Assembly: GCF_002939945.1 (NCBI RefSeq)
Contig: NZ_MDEB01000008.1
Location: forward strand, 1-64,000
Source of the DNA: Xanthomonas arboricola pv. populi
GTDB taxonomy: Bacteria > Pseudomonadota > Gammaproteobacteria > Xanthomonadales > Xanthomonadaceae
DNA: 64,000 nucleotides
Reading direction: 5' to 3'
Notes under the pieces: model-generated
Databases searched by the model: none
What the model was told of the DNA's origin: nothing
What the model saw: the letters and a program-made list of their open reading frames with translations, nothing else
Position numbers and translations under genes: made by a program
Shown: positions 36,020 to 43,072 of the stretch, one piece after another
Numbering within the stretch: position 1 is the first letter of the stretch
Layout: every line of letters starts with the position of its first letter

Positions 36020-36240
36020 GGAGCCTAGAAACTCCCCACACAGCGGTACCCACCTCCGATTTCTGGTGGGTTTTTTGTGCTCGGCCATCTGGCCTGGCAC
36101 TGCTCGGCGTTCTTGCGCCGGGAGGGCGGCGAATACAACACCCGCAAGGGGAATAAGCCCGCCGGCTGTGTGCGGTTTCTAGCCTCCCGGCATCCCGCTG
36201 CGTTGTGCAGCGGGAGCTGCCTCACGGCAAGGAGAGCGGC
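36020..36240 (+). ncRNA. Structured leader/attenuator B (XAC0095-like gene)
   Basis: This 221-base leader starts GGAGCCTAGAAACTCC and ends at the start codon of the small gene. Elements in order: 5' arm, terminator (36048-36076), distal arm GCTGTGTGCGGTTTCTAGCC at about 36165-36184 that can pair with the 5' arm, hairpin CCCGCTGC / GCAGCGGG (36194-36214), and an AAGGAGAG ribosome-binding site. Pairing of the distal arm with the 5' arm and formation of the terminator may be coupled. It is the inverted partner of leader A. Confidence 0.7.
36048..36076 (+). terminator. Intrinsic terminator inside leader B
   Basis: A stem ACCCACC / GGTGGGT with a 10-base loop ends in six T, about 29-57 bases after the expected start of transcription. 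It has the same position and stem as the terminator in leader A, with a different loop. Confidence 0.75.
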
Positions 36241-36462
36241 ATGCACGACGAACCCGGCTACTGGATGTCCGAAGGCACGCAATACCACCTGCTACGCGTA
36301 CGCGACCAACTACGCCTGCTCGCGACCCTGGCCACACCACGTACCCGCGACGAAGCCACGCTGGGGACGCCAACAATTCCACTGCAGCAATGGGCCCATT
36401 GCCTGCAGCACCTGGCCGAGCAGGTGGATGATGTGCTTGGAGATCTGGGCAGCTCACCCTAG
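36241..36462 (+). CDS. XAC0095-like small protein
   Basis: 73 residues: MHDEPGYWMSEGTQYHLLRV, then RDQLRLLATLATPRT, ending HLAEQVDDVLGDLGSSP. The pattern (DxPGY..SE..Q..L...RD.L..L..LA.PR; LAEQV..VL) is that of the XAC0095-like family of small Xanthomonas proteins, whose function is unknown. It is acidic and helical with no signal peptide. AAGGAGAG precedes the ATG. Sharing a structured leader with a SymE toxin suggests joint or competing control; whether it is an antitoxin, a second effector or unrelated cargo cannot be told. Confidence 0.75.
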   Translation: MHDEPGYWMSEGTQYHLLRVRDQLRLLATLATPRTRDEATLGTPTIPLQQWAHCLQHLAEQVDDVLGDLGSSP

Positions 36463-36583
36463 CGACATGCCCGCGCGGACACAGCGCACGCGTCCGCATC
36501 TCGAAATGGGAATTACCACCGCTAGGTCCTGGCACGCCTGAGTTAAAACCAACCCTTGGAGTACATTTGGCCTGAATGCATTG

Positions 36584-36883
36584 CTAAGCGGGCGCGCGGC
36601 ATTTGAAGTGAACATGCTCATCGACCGTTGTCGACATGAAGCTTCCTACGGGCGCGAACTGTGGGTCGGAATGCGTAAACGGGGTTGAGGCTAGCCACTC
36701 CACGAAGATCGATGTCGAAGCCAAGATAGCGTCACCTAACACCCATTTGACGAAACCAGGGTCTATGTCTAGGTGCTCTTTAGTGTCGCCGAGCATGACG
36801 ACACGGGCTTGCTTTTCTCCATCCGGCGACGGAACGCTGACCACATCCCCGAGCCTTACTTCCGAGCCATCGTGATATCTCAT
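36584..36883 (-). CDS. Hypothetical protein, 99 residues
   Basis: Begins MRYHDGSEVRLGDVVSVPSP, a short SH3/KOW-like opening also seen at the start of some immunity-type proteins of polymorphic toxin loci, but I do not recognise the family. No signal peptide or clear membrane helix. Base composition is intermediate between the island and the core genome. It stands alone, 111 bases from the next gene on the same strand. A role in immunity is only a guess from the opening residues. Confidence 0.5.
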   Translation of the reverse strand: MRYHDGSEVRLGDVVSVPSPDGEKQARVVMLGDTKEHLDIDPGFVKWVLGDAILASTSIFVEWLASTPFTHSDPQFAPVGSFMSTTVDEHVHFKCRAPA

Positions 36884-36993
36884 GCTGCCGCCTAACTCCT
36901 AAAATAACTCGATCCAGGAACTAAGCTGAGTCTAGATGAACGCTACGCTGTTGTCTCAATTGGCTGCTGAAAATTCTCTCGGACTTCGCGCTG

Positions 36994-37638
36994 TCAAACT
37001 ACCGGCGATACTCCTACAGGAGCTTCGCTAGGTAGCATATGCGGCCAGGATTTTAGCCTTTCTGCAGCAAGCTTTTCTTCCAAGTCCCGGAGCTCTTTGA
37101 GCCGCTCTCGCATGTAGGATTCTGGATTCCACTCTTTCGCTGGCCGGGTGGGCACACCGGTCGCAAGGCGGAGCTGTTTAGCAAGATCAGCGACCAAAAC
37201 TCCTAATTCCGCGAAGCGAAGTTGTCGCTCAGCTATATAGCGGTCATAAGGCGGGTCATCGTACTCATTGACACCCTGAAGATGGTCTTTTACCTCATCG
37301 AGCTCAAGCGGAATGGAAAGAATCGTATACATCAGTAGTGGGTCGATCGACTTCCAATCGACTTTTACTTCATCCCATGAGAGTTCAGGAGTTTTAGTTT
37401 GCGTGAAATAGTATTCTTCGCCTGCATCAGTACGACCCGCTGGTCTACCGTACGCCGTTCCGTCGTCGCCCGCTACGCTCGCGCAGCCATGTATCAGACG
37501 TTCAAGCTGAATCAGCACAGTTGCTGCGAGGTAGGCAGCATCAGCCTTTCTTTCGCGCCTACGCTTCCAAATGTCTCCGAGTTGCGCGAGCAGCCAACCC
37601 ATAACCACGCCGCCGATAATTTTTCCTAAAGCGTCCAA
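36994..37638 (-). CDS. Hypothetical membrane-anchored protein, 214 residues
   Basis: Not recognised. The N-terminus MDALGKIIGGVVMGWLLAQLG could be one membrane helix, followed by a basic cluster (KRRRERKAD) and a mainly helical charged body, ending with a coiled-coil-like ERLKELRDLEEKLAAERLKS. The start is TTG with GAGGG six bases upstream. It lies on the same strand as the RloC-like gene, about 135 bases downstream of it, and could be an accessory of that locus, but the gap and composition give no proof. Confidence 0.55.
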   Translation of the reverse strand: MDALGKIIGGVVMGWLLAQLGDIWKRRRERKADAAYLAATVLIQLERLIHGCASVAGDDGTAYGRPAGRTDAGEEYYFTQTKTPELSWDEVKVDWKSIDPLLMYTILSIPLELDEVKDHLQGVNEYDDPPYDRYIAERQLRFAELGVLVADLAKQLRLATGVPTRPAKEWNPESYMRERLKELRDLEEKLAAERLKSWPHMLPSEAPVGVSPVV

Positions 37639-37772
37639 ATTGCCCTCATTATCGTTATTTTATCGATGCCCATCACGGCCAGATTTATAAAGCATAAAGC
37701 AGGCCTTCTCTTCCATCAGCCCTAATCAGCTTCAACTTATATTTTGATATTGAATTATATTAGAGGATGCGG

Positions 37773-39932
37773 CTATTTGATGTTTGCCATTTTCTTATAG
37801 TGGCTTTCGTATCCGCAAATAGTAAATAACACCTTCAGCCCCTCCTTGAAAATTTCAAAATCGAACTCTTTGATATCAAATATATTTTGTCCCAGAGAGT
37901 GAGATTCACGATTCATATATCTGTTGAAAGCCTGGAATTTAGGGATGGACAGCTCCGACTTCTGAAAGACATTTCCGAAGCTACTTTTCTCAACAAATCC
38001 AAAAAAGTATTCAATGATGTTTCTCATGCAATTAGCGAGCAAGGCAGGGTGGTGGGAGGGATCATTTATTATCTGCCAATATGCATGGTAATCATTTTGG
38101 AGCTCCTCATATTTCATAGTCGATATCTGACTTCCAGTTCCGCTTTTGGTGACCCGGAATAAAGCTTGGTTGGCATCCCTGCCTTCCTTATGGATGTCCG
38201 TCAACTCGTAAAAAAAATAAAGGCTGTGCGTGAGTACAAATATTTGCTTAATTGCATTTGATTTGAACAGCCGATGAATTATAAGACGTCCAATATTAAA
38301 AATAAAAATGTGCGAAAGACTAGAGACTGGATCATCAAGGATAACGATCCTATCTCTAACTGTTTCGTCGGGAGATTCGATCCCCACTACTAGCTCGCAA
38401 AAATACAGAAAGGCAATGATTGTTTTTTCCCCTTCACTTAGCGTCTTAAATTCGCAGTTCGGGTGCCCTTCGCGAGCAAGTCTGTACAAGTGCTGCTCAT
38501 GTTTTTGCAAAGAGAAATCAACTATTCCTATATTCACCAGCTCGCCATTAATCTTAGTGATTGCGTCGTCGATATTAACCGTCGACTTGCGCGCCTCTCT
38601 AATTTTCTCTGAGTTCTCAGCCAATTGGGAATTTAATAAAGAAGAGCTCTTATTATATGCCGCTAACACTTTATCTCTTTTTTCGTCGAACCCTTTAATG
38701 AGAGCGACGCCATGGTCGTATTCCCACCTCATTAAATTCCAAAATTTCTGGTTGATCTTGGTGAACTCTGCTTTCCGGTTCCCTAGCTTTTCATTCAATG
38801 CACTGACCCTCGCATTGACACTACCAACCAATATGTTTATTTCTTCAGCTAATTTGCTTGTTTCATACAACTCGACTGTTTCAGATGGGTTTTCTATTTT
38901 TTTATCAATCAGAATTATATTTTTCTCAATCTCAGCAACTATACTTTGATGCACTTTATCAATGCTTTGATCATAAAACTTGTTGCTTCTAAACGCAGAG
39001 TAATTTTGAATCGCTGCTACAGCGTCTCGATAACGAACGCTCACATCTTTCAGAACAGAGATTTTGTTTTCAAATGTCTTATCGAAACAAGCATTTAAAT
39101 TCTCTAAAAATTTTGAGTCAATGGTTTTTTCTTGACAAAATGGACATGATGAAGGAGATGCACTTTTTTTATCGATGTATCGCTCGCCCTCTCTGACCCA
39201 GTCTGAATGTTTTAGCTTATTTATAAATTCGCCAAATTCGCCAGTTAACACTCCTAAAATTGGAATTTTGAAAGCCTCATGATTTTCCAGTTCCGCAACA
39301 TTGAGTACAAACTTAGGTAGCAGCTCTTCTCGAGCTTCGGAATCAGCGCTTAGTAATCGGGCCTCTCCCTGTAGATCTTTGACGGTGTACTCTGGCGGCC
39401 GCCCTGAAAAATTAAATGATGATAATCGGTCGTACAATTTATCTTTATTTGTAAGCACACCCTCCAAACAGTAGTCCAGCACTCTATCTCCACCCGAGTA
39501 CTTCCGCTTGATGTCGAATATCTTATCTATCGCTGTCTCTCTTTCCTTTTTAATTTTTGACAGATCCTCCATTTTCCTAAGATCATCAGCTGAAATTTTC
39601 CGAGATATATCGTCTATTGCCTCGGATGCGTTAGCTATGATCCTTTCAGCTTCCGAATTTTTCTTTGATAGGCTAAATATTCCCGGCACGCTTGATGATT
39701 CAAAGAAGTTTTCCCTTATGAAGTCTTCGTTAAAAACGATGAATTTTGCCCCCACCGCTCCTTGGAGTGAGCATTTTCTATAAATTACATCTTGGGGATT
39801 TCTTAGAAATCTACCAATGGTTGATTTTCCGGAACCATTTAGGCCGTAAACTAAGTTTACTTTTTTATCAGTAGTCAGAGAAGCTTCTTCCTTGAAAGAA
39901 GCGATTGAACTAAGCGAAACTTTTGTCAACAT
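37773..39932 (-). CDS. RloC/PrrC-like AAA ATPase, putative anticodon nuclease
   Basis: 719 residues, AT-rich. ABC/SMC-type ATPase: Walker A GLNGSGKS (30-37), signature LSEGEK (498-503), Walker B IVILDDPVSSLS (529-540). Coiled regions flank a CPFC zinc hook at 263-266, the hallmark of RloC. The C-terminal part has Arg637-x3-Glu641 and His678, spaced like the Arg-Glu-His triad of PrrC/RloC anticodon nucleases. RloC cuts and excises the wobble base of tRNA upon phage-type stress. No restriction-modification genes are adjacent. It could instead be another AAA_13 defence ATPase; the triad assignment is from motif spacing. Confidence 0.75.
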   Translation of the reverse strand: MLTKVSLSSIASFKEEASLTTDKKVNLVYGLNGSGKSTIGRFLRNPQDVIYRKCSLQGAVGAKFIVFNEDFIRENFFESSSVPGIFSLSKKNSEAERIIANASEAIDDISRKISADDLRKMEDLSKIKKERETAIDKIFDIKRKYSGGDRVLDYCLEGVLTNKDKLYDRLSSFNFSGRPPEYTVKDLQGEARLLSADSEAREELLPKFVLNVAELENHEAFKIPILGVLTGEFGEFINKLKHSDWVREGERYIDKKSASPSSCPFCQEKTIDSKFLENLNACFDKTFENKISVLKDVSVRYRDAVAAIQNYSAFRSNKFYDQSIDKVHQSIVAEIEKNIILIDKKIENPSETVELYETSKLAEEINILVGSVNARVSALNEKLGNRKAEFTKINQKFWNLMRWEYDHGVALIKGFDEKRDKVLAAYNKSSSLLNSQLAENSEKIREARKSTVNIDDAITKINGELVNIGIVDFSLQKHEQHLYRLAREGHPNCEFKTLSEGEKTIIAFLYFCELVVGIESPDETVRDRIVILDDPVSSLSHIFIFNIGRLIIHRLFKSNAIKQIFVLTHSLYFFYELTDIHKEGRDANQALFRVTKSGTGSQISTMKYEELQNDYHAYWQIINDPSHHPALLANCMRNIIEYFFGFVEKSSFGNVFQKSELSIPKFQAFNRYMNRESHSLGQNIFDIKEFDFEIFKEGLKVLFTICGYESHYKKMANIK

Positions 39933-40095
39933 TTTTTAATCCCACCTTGGATTTTAAGATTAAAATGTGGTCGCGCTGCGCTCCGTATTAGGAAGAACAT
40001 GCGTACCGCACGCCGTGTACGGCGAGTAAACTGAGCGAATGATCTCCGATAGCTGCGGATCATTAATCACAATACTGGTGCCGGGCCGCGGTTTC

Positions 40096-40536
40096 TTACC
40101 ATTTTTGCATTGCACCAGAATCAGCGACCGTTTTTAGGCAGGATCTACAGTGGGTACCGCCCAAGCCGGTTTTTTCTAAGGCATAGCTTCGGTGGCGGAC
40201 GGCTTCGCCCACCAGTGTTTCGAATTGGCGCCAGGCTTTGGCTACGAAGCCCCTTAGCCTGCTGCGCATGTCCAGCAATTTCCGGCGCTGGAACCCGCCG
40301 ACAGATAAAGCGAGCGCGGCCAGGCAACACACGACCAATATCATATTTACGATGGATGTGACCGCTGCGTTGGTGCCCAAATTGAAACCTTGTGCAATTC
40401 GGCCGCTTTGTTGCGACACCAGCCATGGCACGCCGTCACTGGTGGTGAGAAAAGCGCTGACTCCCACAGCGAGCCCAAGCGTCCATGATAATGACCGCCC
40501 AGCAGTAAACTCGATACTTCCCCGGTTGCATCCCAT
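40096..40536 (-). pseudogene. Broken membrane-anchored Mrr-like endonuclease
   Basis: The frame gives two hydrophobic helices (LSWTLGLAVGVSAFL and IVNMILVVCCLAALALSVGG) and then AWRQFETLVGEAVRHRSYAL followed by EKTGLGGT, the entry of an Mrr-type nuclease domain as in small TM-TM-Mrr proteins. Right after GGT the frame departs. A shifted frame shows VDP and, after a stop, LILVQCK, which resemble the D...QxK catalytic residues. So the nuclease core is frameshifted and cut. The frame is open upstream to an ATG at 40605; Met at 40536 is the better start. It was probably once a defence gene. Confidence 0.6.
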
Positions 40537-40660
40537 GCATGAAACCCCCGTTCCAGTCTGCACCCTACCGTTATGTAGGGGTTTTGTCAGCGGGGTATCC
40601 GACATTTTGTGCCAGTGGTGTCATCCGCCGTGATTGCACGCACTGAAATCACTTGGGTAA

Positions 40661-40688
40661 GAGGCGCTCGTGCTTAGTCGAGCGCCTC
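40661..40688. terminator. Hairpin downstream of the Lys-rich small gene
   Basis: Perfect 10-bp stem GAGGCGCTCG / CGAGCGCCTC with an 8-base loop, about 48 bases past the end of the minus-strand gene at 40736. No strong T-run on either side. Confidence 0.45.
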
Positions 40689-40735
40689 CACCGATTTAAT
40701 GCAGCGCTCGCTTATTTATTGCAGTGCTCGCTTGA

Positions 40736-40873
40736 TTACTTCTTTTTCTTGTCCGGCGCTTGACTTAAAGCAGACGCGGCCGCTGTTTTTGAGTCCTTGC
40801 CGGTGCTGCCACTTTTCAGGACCTTGCTAGCCGCCTTTGCCGCCTTGGGGCCGGTTTTCTCGTTGGTCGCCAT
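40736..40873 (-). CDS. Small Lys/Ala-rich protein, 45 residues
   Basis: MATNEKTGPKAAKAASKVLK, a Gly/Ser segment, then a KKKK end: very basic and low-complexity, resembling small histone-like or nucleic-acid-binding proteins. GAGGAGG seven bases before the ATG gives good support that it is translated. I do not know a function; a short N-terminal extension to 40939 is unlikely. Confidence 0.65.
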   Translation of the reverse strand: MATNEKTGPKAAKAASKVLKSGSTGKDSKTAAASALSQAPDKKKK

Positions 40874-41209
40874 GCTGTGACCTCCTCGCCACCCGAATGG
40901 TGGCCAGGCGACGCTAGGCCGATTAAGTTGGCCGCACAAGTCTGGTTACAGCGCGCGATGCGGCAGATACAGCAAGACCATCAGCTTCAACCGCTTGCCG
41001 GTGTCTTCCGCAGACATCCGTAAAACGGGTTAGCCGTCCATTCGGACCTGCGGCCTTGGCGTTGCCATTTCCGCTTTCCTGAAATGAAAAAACCCGCGCA
41101 AGGCCGGCTGTTTCTGTCTGACTGCTACGGTGCAAGCCCGTAGCAATGAGGGTCAGTTGGTTGGGCAGGCATGCGATTGCGGCCAATCCTTCATGGGGCC
41201 GTTGGCTGC
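40874..41209. other. Intergenic region
   Basis: No gene recognised. A run of six T read on the minus strand, near 41086-41091 after a short GC-rich imperfect hairpin, may be a weak terminator for the decayed GST segment. Confidence 0.35.
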
Positions 41210-41599
41210 TTACGCTGGCACACGCACCGCGTCTGCCAGCAGAGCGCGCTGCTTGTGCAGATGCTGCCGGAAGCAACTCGCGTAGTCCTGCGCCACCGCG
41301 CCGATGACGCTGGGCCGGGCGGCCAGGGCGGCGCGCCATGCGCCGATGCGCGGCAGCCCTTCAAAGATGGGTGCACAGACCTGCGCAGGCAGCAGGCCGA
41401 AGTAGCGCAGCAGCGGGGCGAACACCACATCGACCATGCCGAACGTGGGGCCGGCGAAATACGGGCCCTGGCCCAGGGCCTGTTCGCGCTTTTGCAGCTT
41501 GCTGCGGAAGGCGGCGCTGGCGGTGTCGGCGCTGGCCTGGTCGCTGGCATTGAGGAATTGCCAGGCGTCGGCAAAGGTGGGCGCGGCGAACTCGATCCA
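41210..41599 (-). pseudogene. Glutathione S-transferase C-terminal fragment
   Basis: Reads WIEFAAPTFADAWQFLNASD, QALGQGPYFAGPTFGMVDVVF and LPRIGAWRAALAARPSVIGA, the helical C-terminal domain of glutathione S-transferases. The N-terminal thioredoxin-like domain is absent; upstream sequence is instead the tail of a short-chain dehydrogenase in another frame. Hence a fragment, not a working gene. Confidence 0.7.
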
Positions 41600-41915
41600 G
41601 GCGCGTTGCTGCGCACGTCGAGGTAGTCGCAGAGCTGGGCGCGGTACGCGTCCGCGATGCCGAGCTTGTCGTACAGCGGGGTTTCCACCGGGCCGGGGCC
41701 GACCGCGAGGAGGCGGATGCCGCGCGCCAGCAGTTCGCTGCAAAGTGTCTTGGCCATGCTCAGCTACGCCGCCTTGGTGGCCGCATAGGCCGATGAGCGG
41801 GCCGTGCCCACATGCGCATTGATGGAGGTATTGAGCACCACCGAGGCGGGGTTGGCGAACACCGGCAGCAGCGGCTGGATGGAGAAGTCCGGGCCTTTGA
41901 CGTTGATAGAGGTTA
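41600..41915 (-). pseudogene. Short-chain dehydrogenase fragment with internal stop
   Basis: Recognisable SDR blocks: INVKGPDFSIQPLLP, SVVLNTSINAHVG, then SSAYAATKAA (the YxxxK active site), an in-frame TAG at 41764-41766, then SMAKTLCSELLARGIRLLAV and GPGPVETPLYDKLGI. The cofactor-binding N-terminus is missing, and the frame runs into a GST fragment. Both ends are recombination joints. Confidence 0.75.
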
Positions 41916-42626
41916 TTCCAGCGGTCGTGGCGAGGGACGTTGGTACCTGGAAAACGTCTTGTGCAGTGACGCGGCACGCTCGTCGGCAACGACGTTTTCG
42001 ATACCGCTCAACCCACGCGATGCGATGACGGCCGAGGCTTTTGCATCGCCCAGCAGGTAGGCCAGGCGCAGGTAGGCAAGGCTGTCGACCAGGTTCTTGT
42101 TTGCGGTGTCGCTGACGTACACGTCCGACAGCCCGTAGTACGCATACAGGTTCCCCGCCACTGCGGCCCGCCGCAGGATGCCGATGCCCTGATGGAAACG
42201 GCCCGCCAGTGCGGTCTTTTTGCCGTAGATCACCGTTGCGGCCTGGTTGCCTGCCTGGGACTCGGCCTTGAGCTGGTCCAGGCCCAGCGTTTCCAACCGG
42301 GCCAGTTCGTGTGCCGTCGGGTAGCCGTGGCGCAACAGCCACTGCGCTTCAGCATCCGAATTGGCGATCAACGGCCCACCGGCCGGGCAGGCATTGGGGC
42401 CCTGCGGGCAGAGATAGCGCCTTGCCTGCTGGCTTACCGAAGGTGGCTTGTTGGTGGCCGCCTGGTCGGGCGGCAGTGCGGCGGCGTTGCCTTGGGCAGT
42501 GGCGGGGCTGGATGCCGCCAGCGCAGATGTCGGCGTCTCATCGGTTTGCGCGGGTTGGTCTGTTTTTCCGCAGGCGGCAAGCGCAAGGCACAGCGCTGCC
42601 AGGGACAGGATCTTCTTGACGTGCAT
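41913..42626 (-). CDS. Lipoprotein with Sel1-like helical repeats
   Basis: 237 residues. Lipoprotein signal with lipobox LAAC (Cys19). After a Ser/Thr/Ala-rich linker come helical repeats (LAGRFHQGIGILRRAAVAGN; AYYGLSDVYVS; DSLAYLRLAYLLGDAKA) like Sel1/TPR modules used in protein contacts. The last 10 or so residues (RYQRPSPRPLE) seem to come from the joint with the SDR fragment, so the natural C-terminus may be altered. It is expected in the outer or inner membrane, facing the periplasm. Confidence 0.72.
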   Translation of the reverse strand: MHVKKILSLAALCLALAACGKTDQPAQTDETPTSALAASSPATAQGNAAALPPDQAATNKPPSVSQQARRYLCPQGPNACPAGGPLIANSDAEAQWLLRHGYPTAHELARLETLGLDQLKAESQAGNQAATVIYGKKTALAGRFHQGIGILRRAAVAGNLYAYYGLSDVYVSDTANKNLVDSLAYLRLAYLLGDAKASAVIASRGLSGIENVVADERAASLHKTFSRYQRPSPRPLE

Positions 42627-43007
42627 GGGCCATCCGTTGCGGGCTGCAGTGGTATCGCTTGATGTTGCTCGATCCTGGGCCGCGATGCGACTGCGTGCCT
42701 TGGTTGCGAGCCTGCGCTGGCATTCAACGCATAACGCCTGGCCTCGTCACCTGTCCCAATCGCGATGGAGCGCGTGCGCCGCCACCTGAATCCCATGGCC
42801 TCGGCCTGCGGCTCGGACCGGCGGTCTGCACGGCGCTTGCGGAAGCGGCAACCGGCCGTGGATGCGCGCCCTGGCCTGCGCGCAGTGCAGCAAAGCGGAC
42901 GCGACAGCGGCCTTCAACCCCGCCTTTCGGCCCGGGAGCGCCCTGATCTTTGCGAAATCGGTCCGCTTGAGACGTTTCGCAACCCTCATCTTACTTTTCC
43001 AGTATAT
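42627..43007. other. Intergenic region
   Basis: About 380 bases without a gene. It turns AT-rich towards the right end (TCTTACTTTTCCAGTATATCG), where the promoter of the TupA-like gene should lie. Confidence 0.4.
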
Positions 43008-43045
43008 CGTGACTGGAGTCACACTTATTTGTGACCTGTGTCTCA
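43008..43045. promoter_or_regulatory. Two CRP/Clp-like sites, 22 bp apart
   Basis: CGTGA-CTGGAG-TCACA (43008-43023) and TGTGA-CCTGTG-TCTCA (43030-43045) each differ from the TGTGA-N6-TCACA consensus at one position. Their centres are 22 bases apart, so both lie on the same face of the helix. The second is centred 35 bases before the start codon. In Xanthomonas the CRP homologue Clp, which is switched off by cyclic di-GMP, controls exopolysaccharide and enzyme genes. Confidence 0.6.
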
Positions 43046-43072
43046 CTTGACTAAGAGAAGAAGGATCTGGCG

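Noticed and set aside
35694..36100. Small open frames antisense to or within the symE/XAC0095 leaders
   Set aside because: They run across terminator hairpins and promoters and translate the repeated leader; no ribosome-binding sites or family matches support them.
35636..36240. Retron-type RNA (long inverted arms) as an explanation for the leaders
   Set aside because: No reverse transcriptase lies in or near the region, and the arms enclose an intrinsic terminator placed right after a promoter, which fits attenuation better.
35636..36240. SymR-type antisense RNA opposite symE
   Set aside because: No promoter reading against symE was found in the leader, and the T-run of the terminator works only in the sense direction.
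41913..42342. Alternative reading of the lipoprotein region joined to the SDR fragment
   Set aside because: Only the part beyond the joint resembles SDR; the upstream part is the lipoprotein gene read in the wrong frame.
43022..43035. Palindrome GTCACA-N6-TGTGAC as a CRP site
   Set aside because: The half-sites are in the wrong order for CRP (TCACA...TGTGA); the true candidates are the two overlapping sites on either side.
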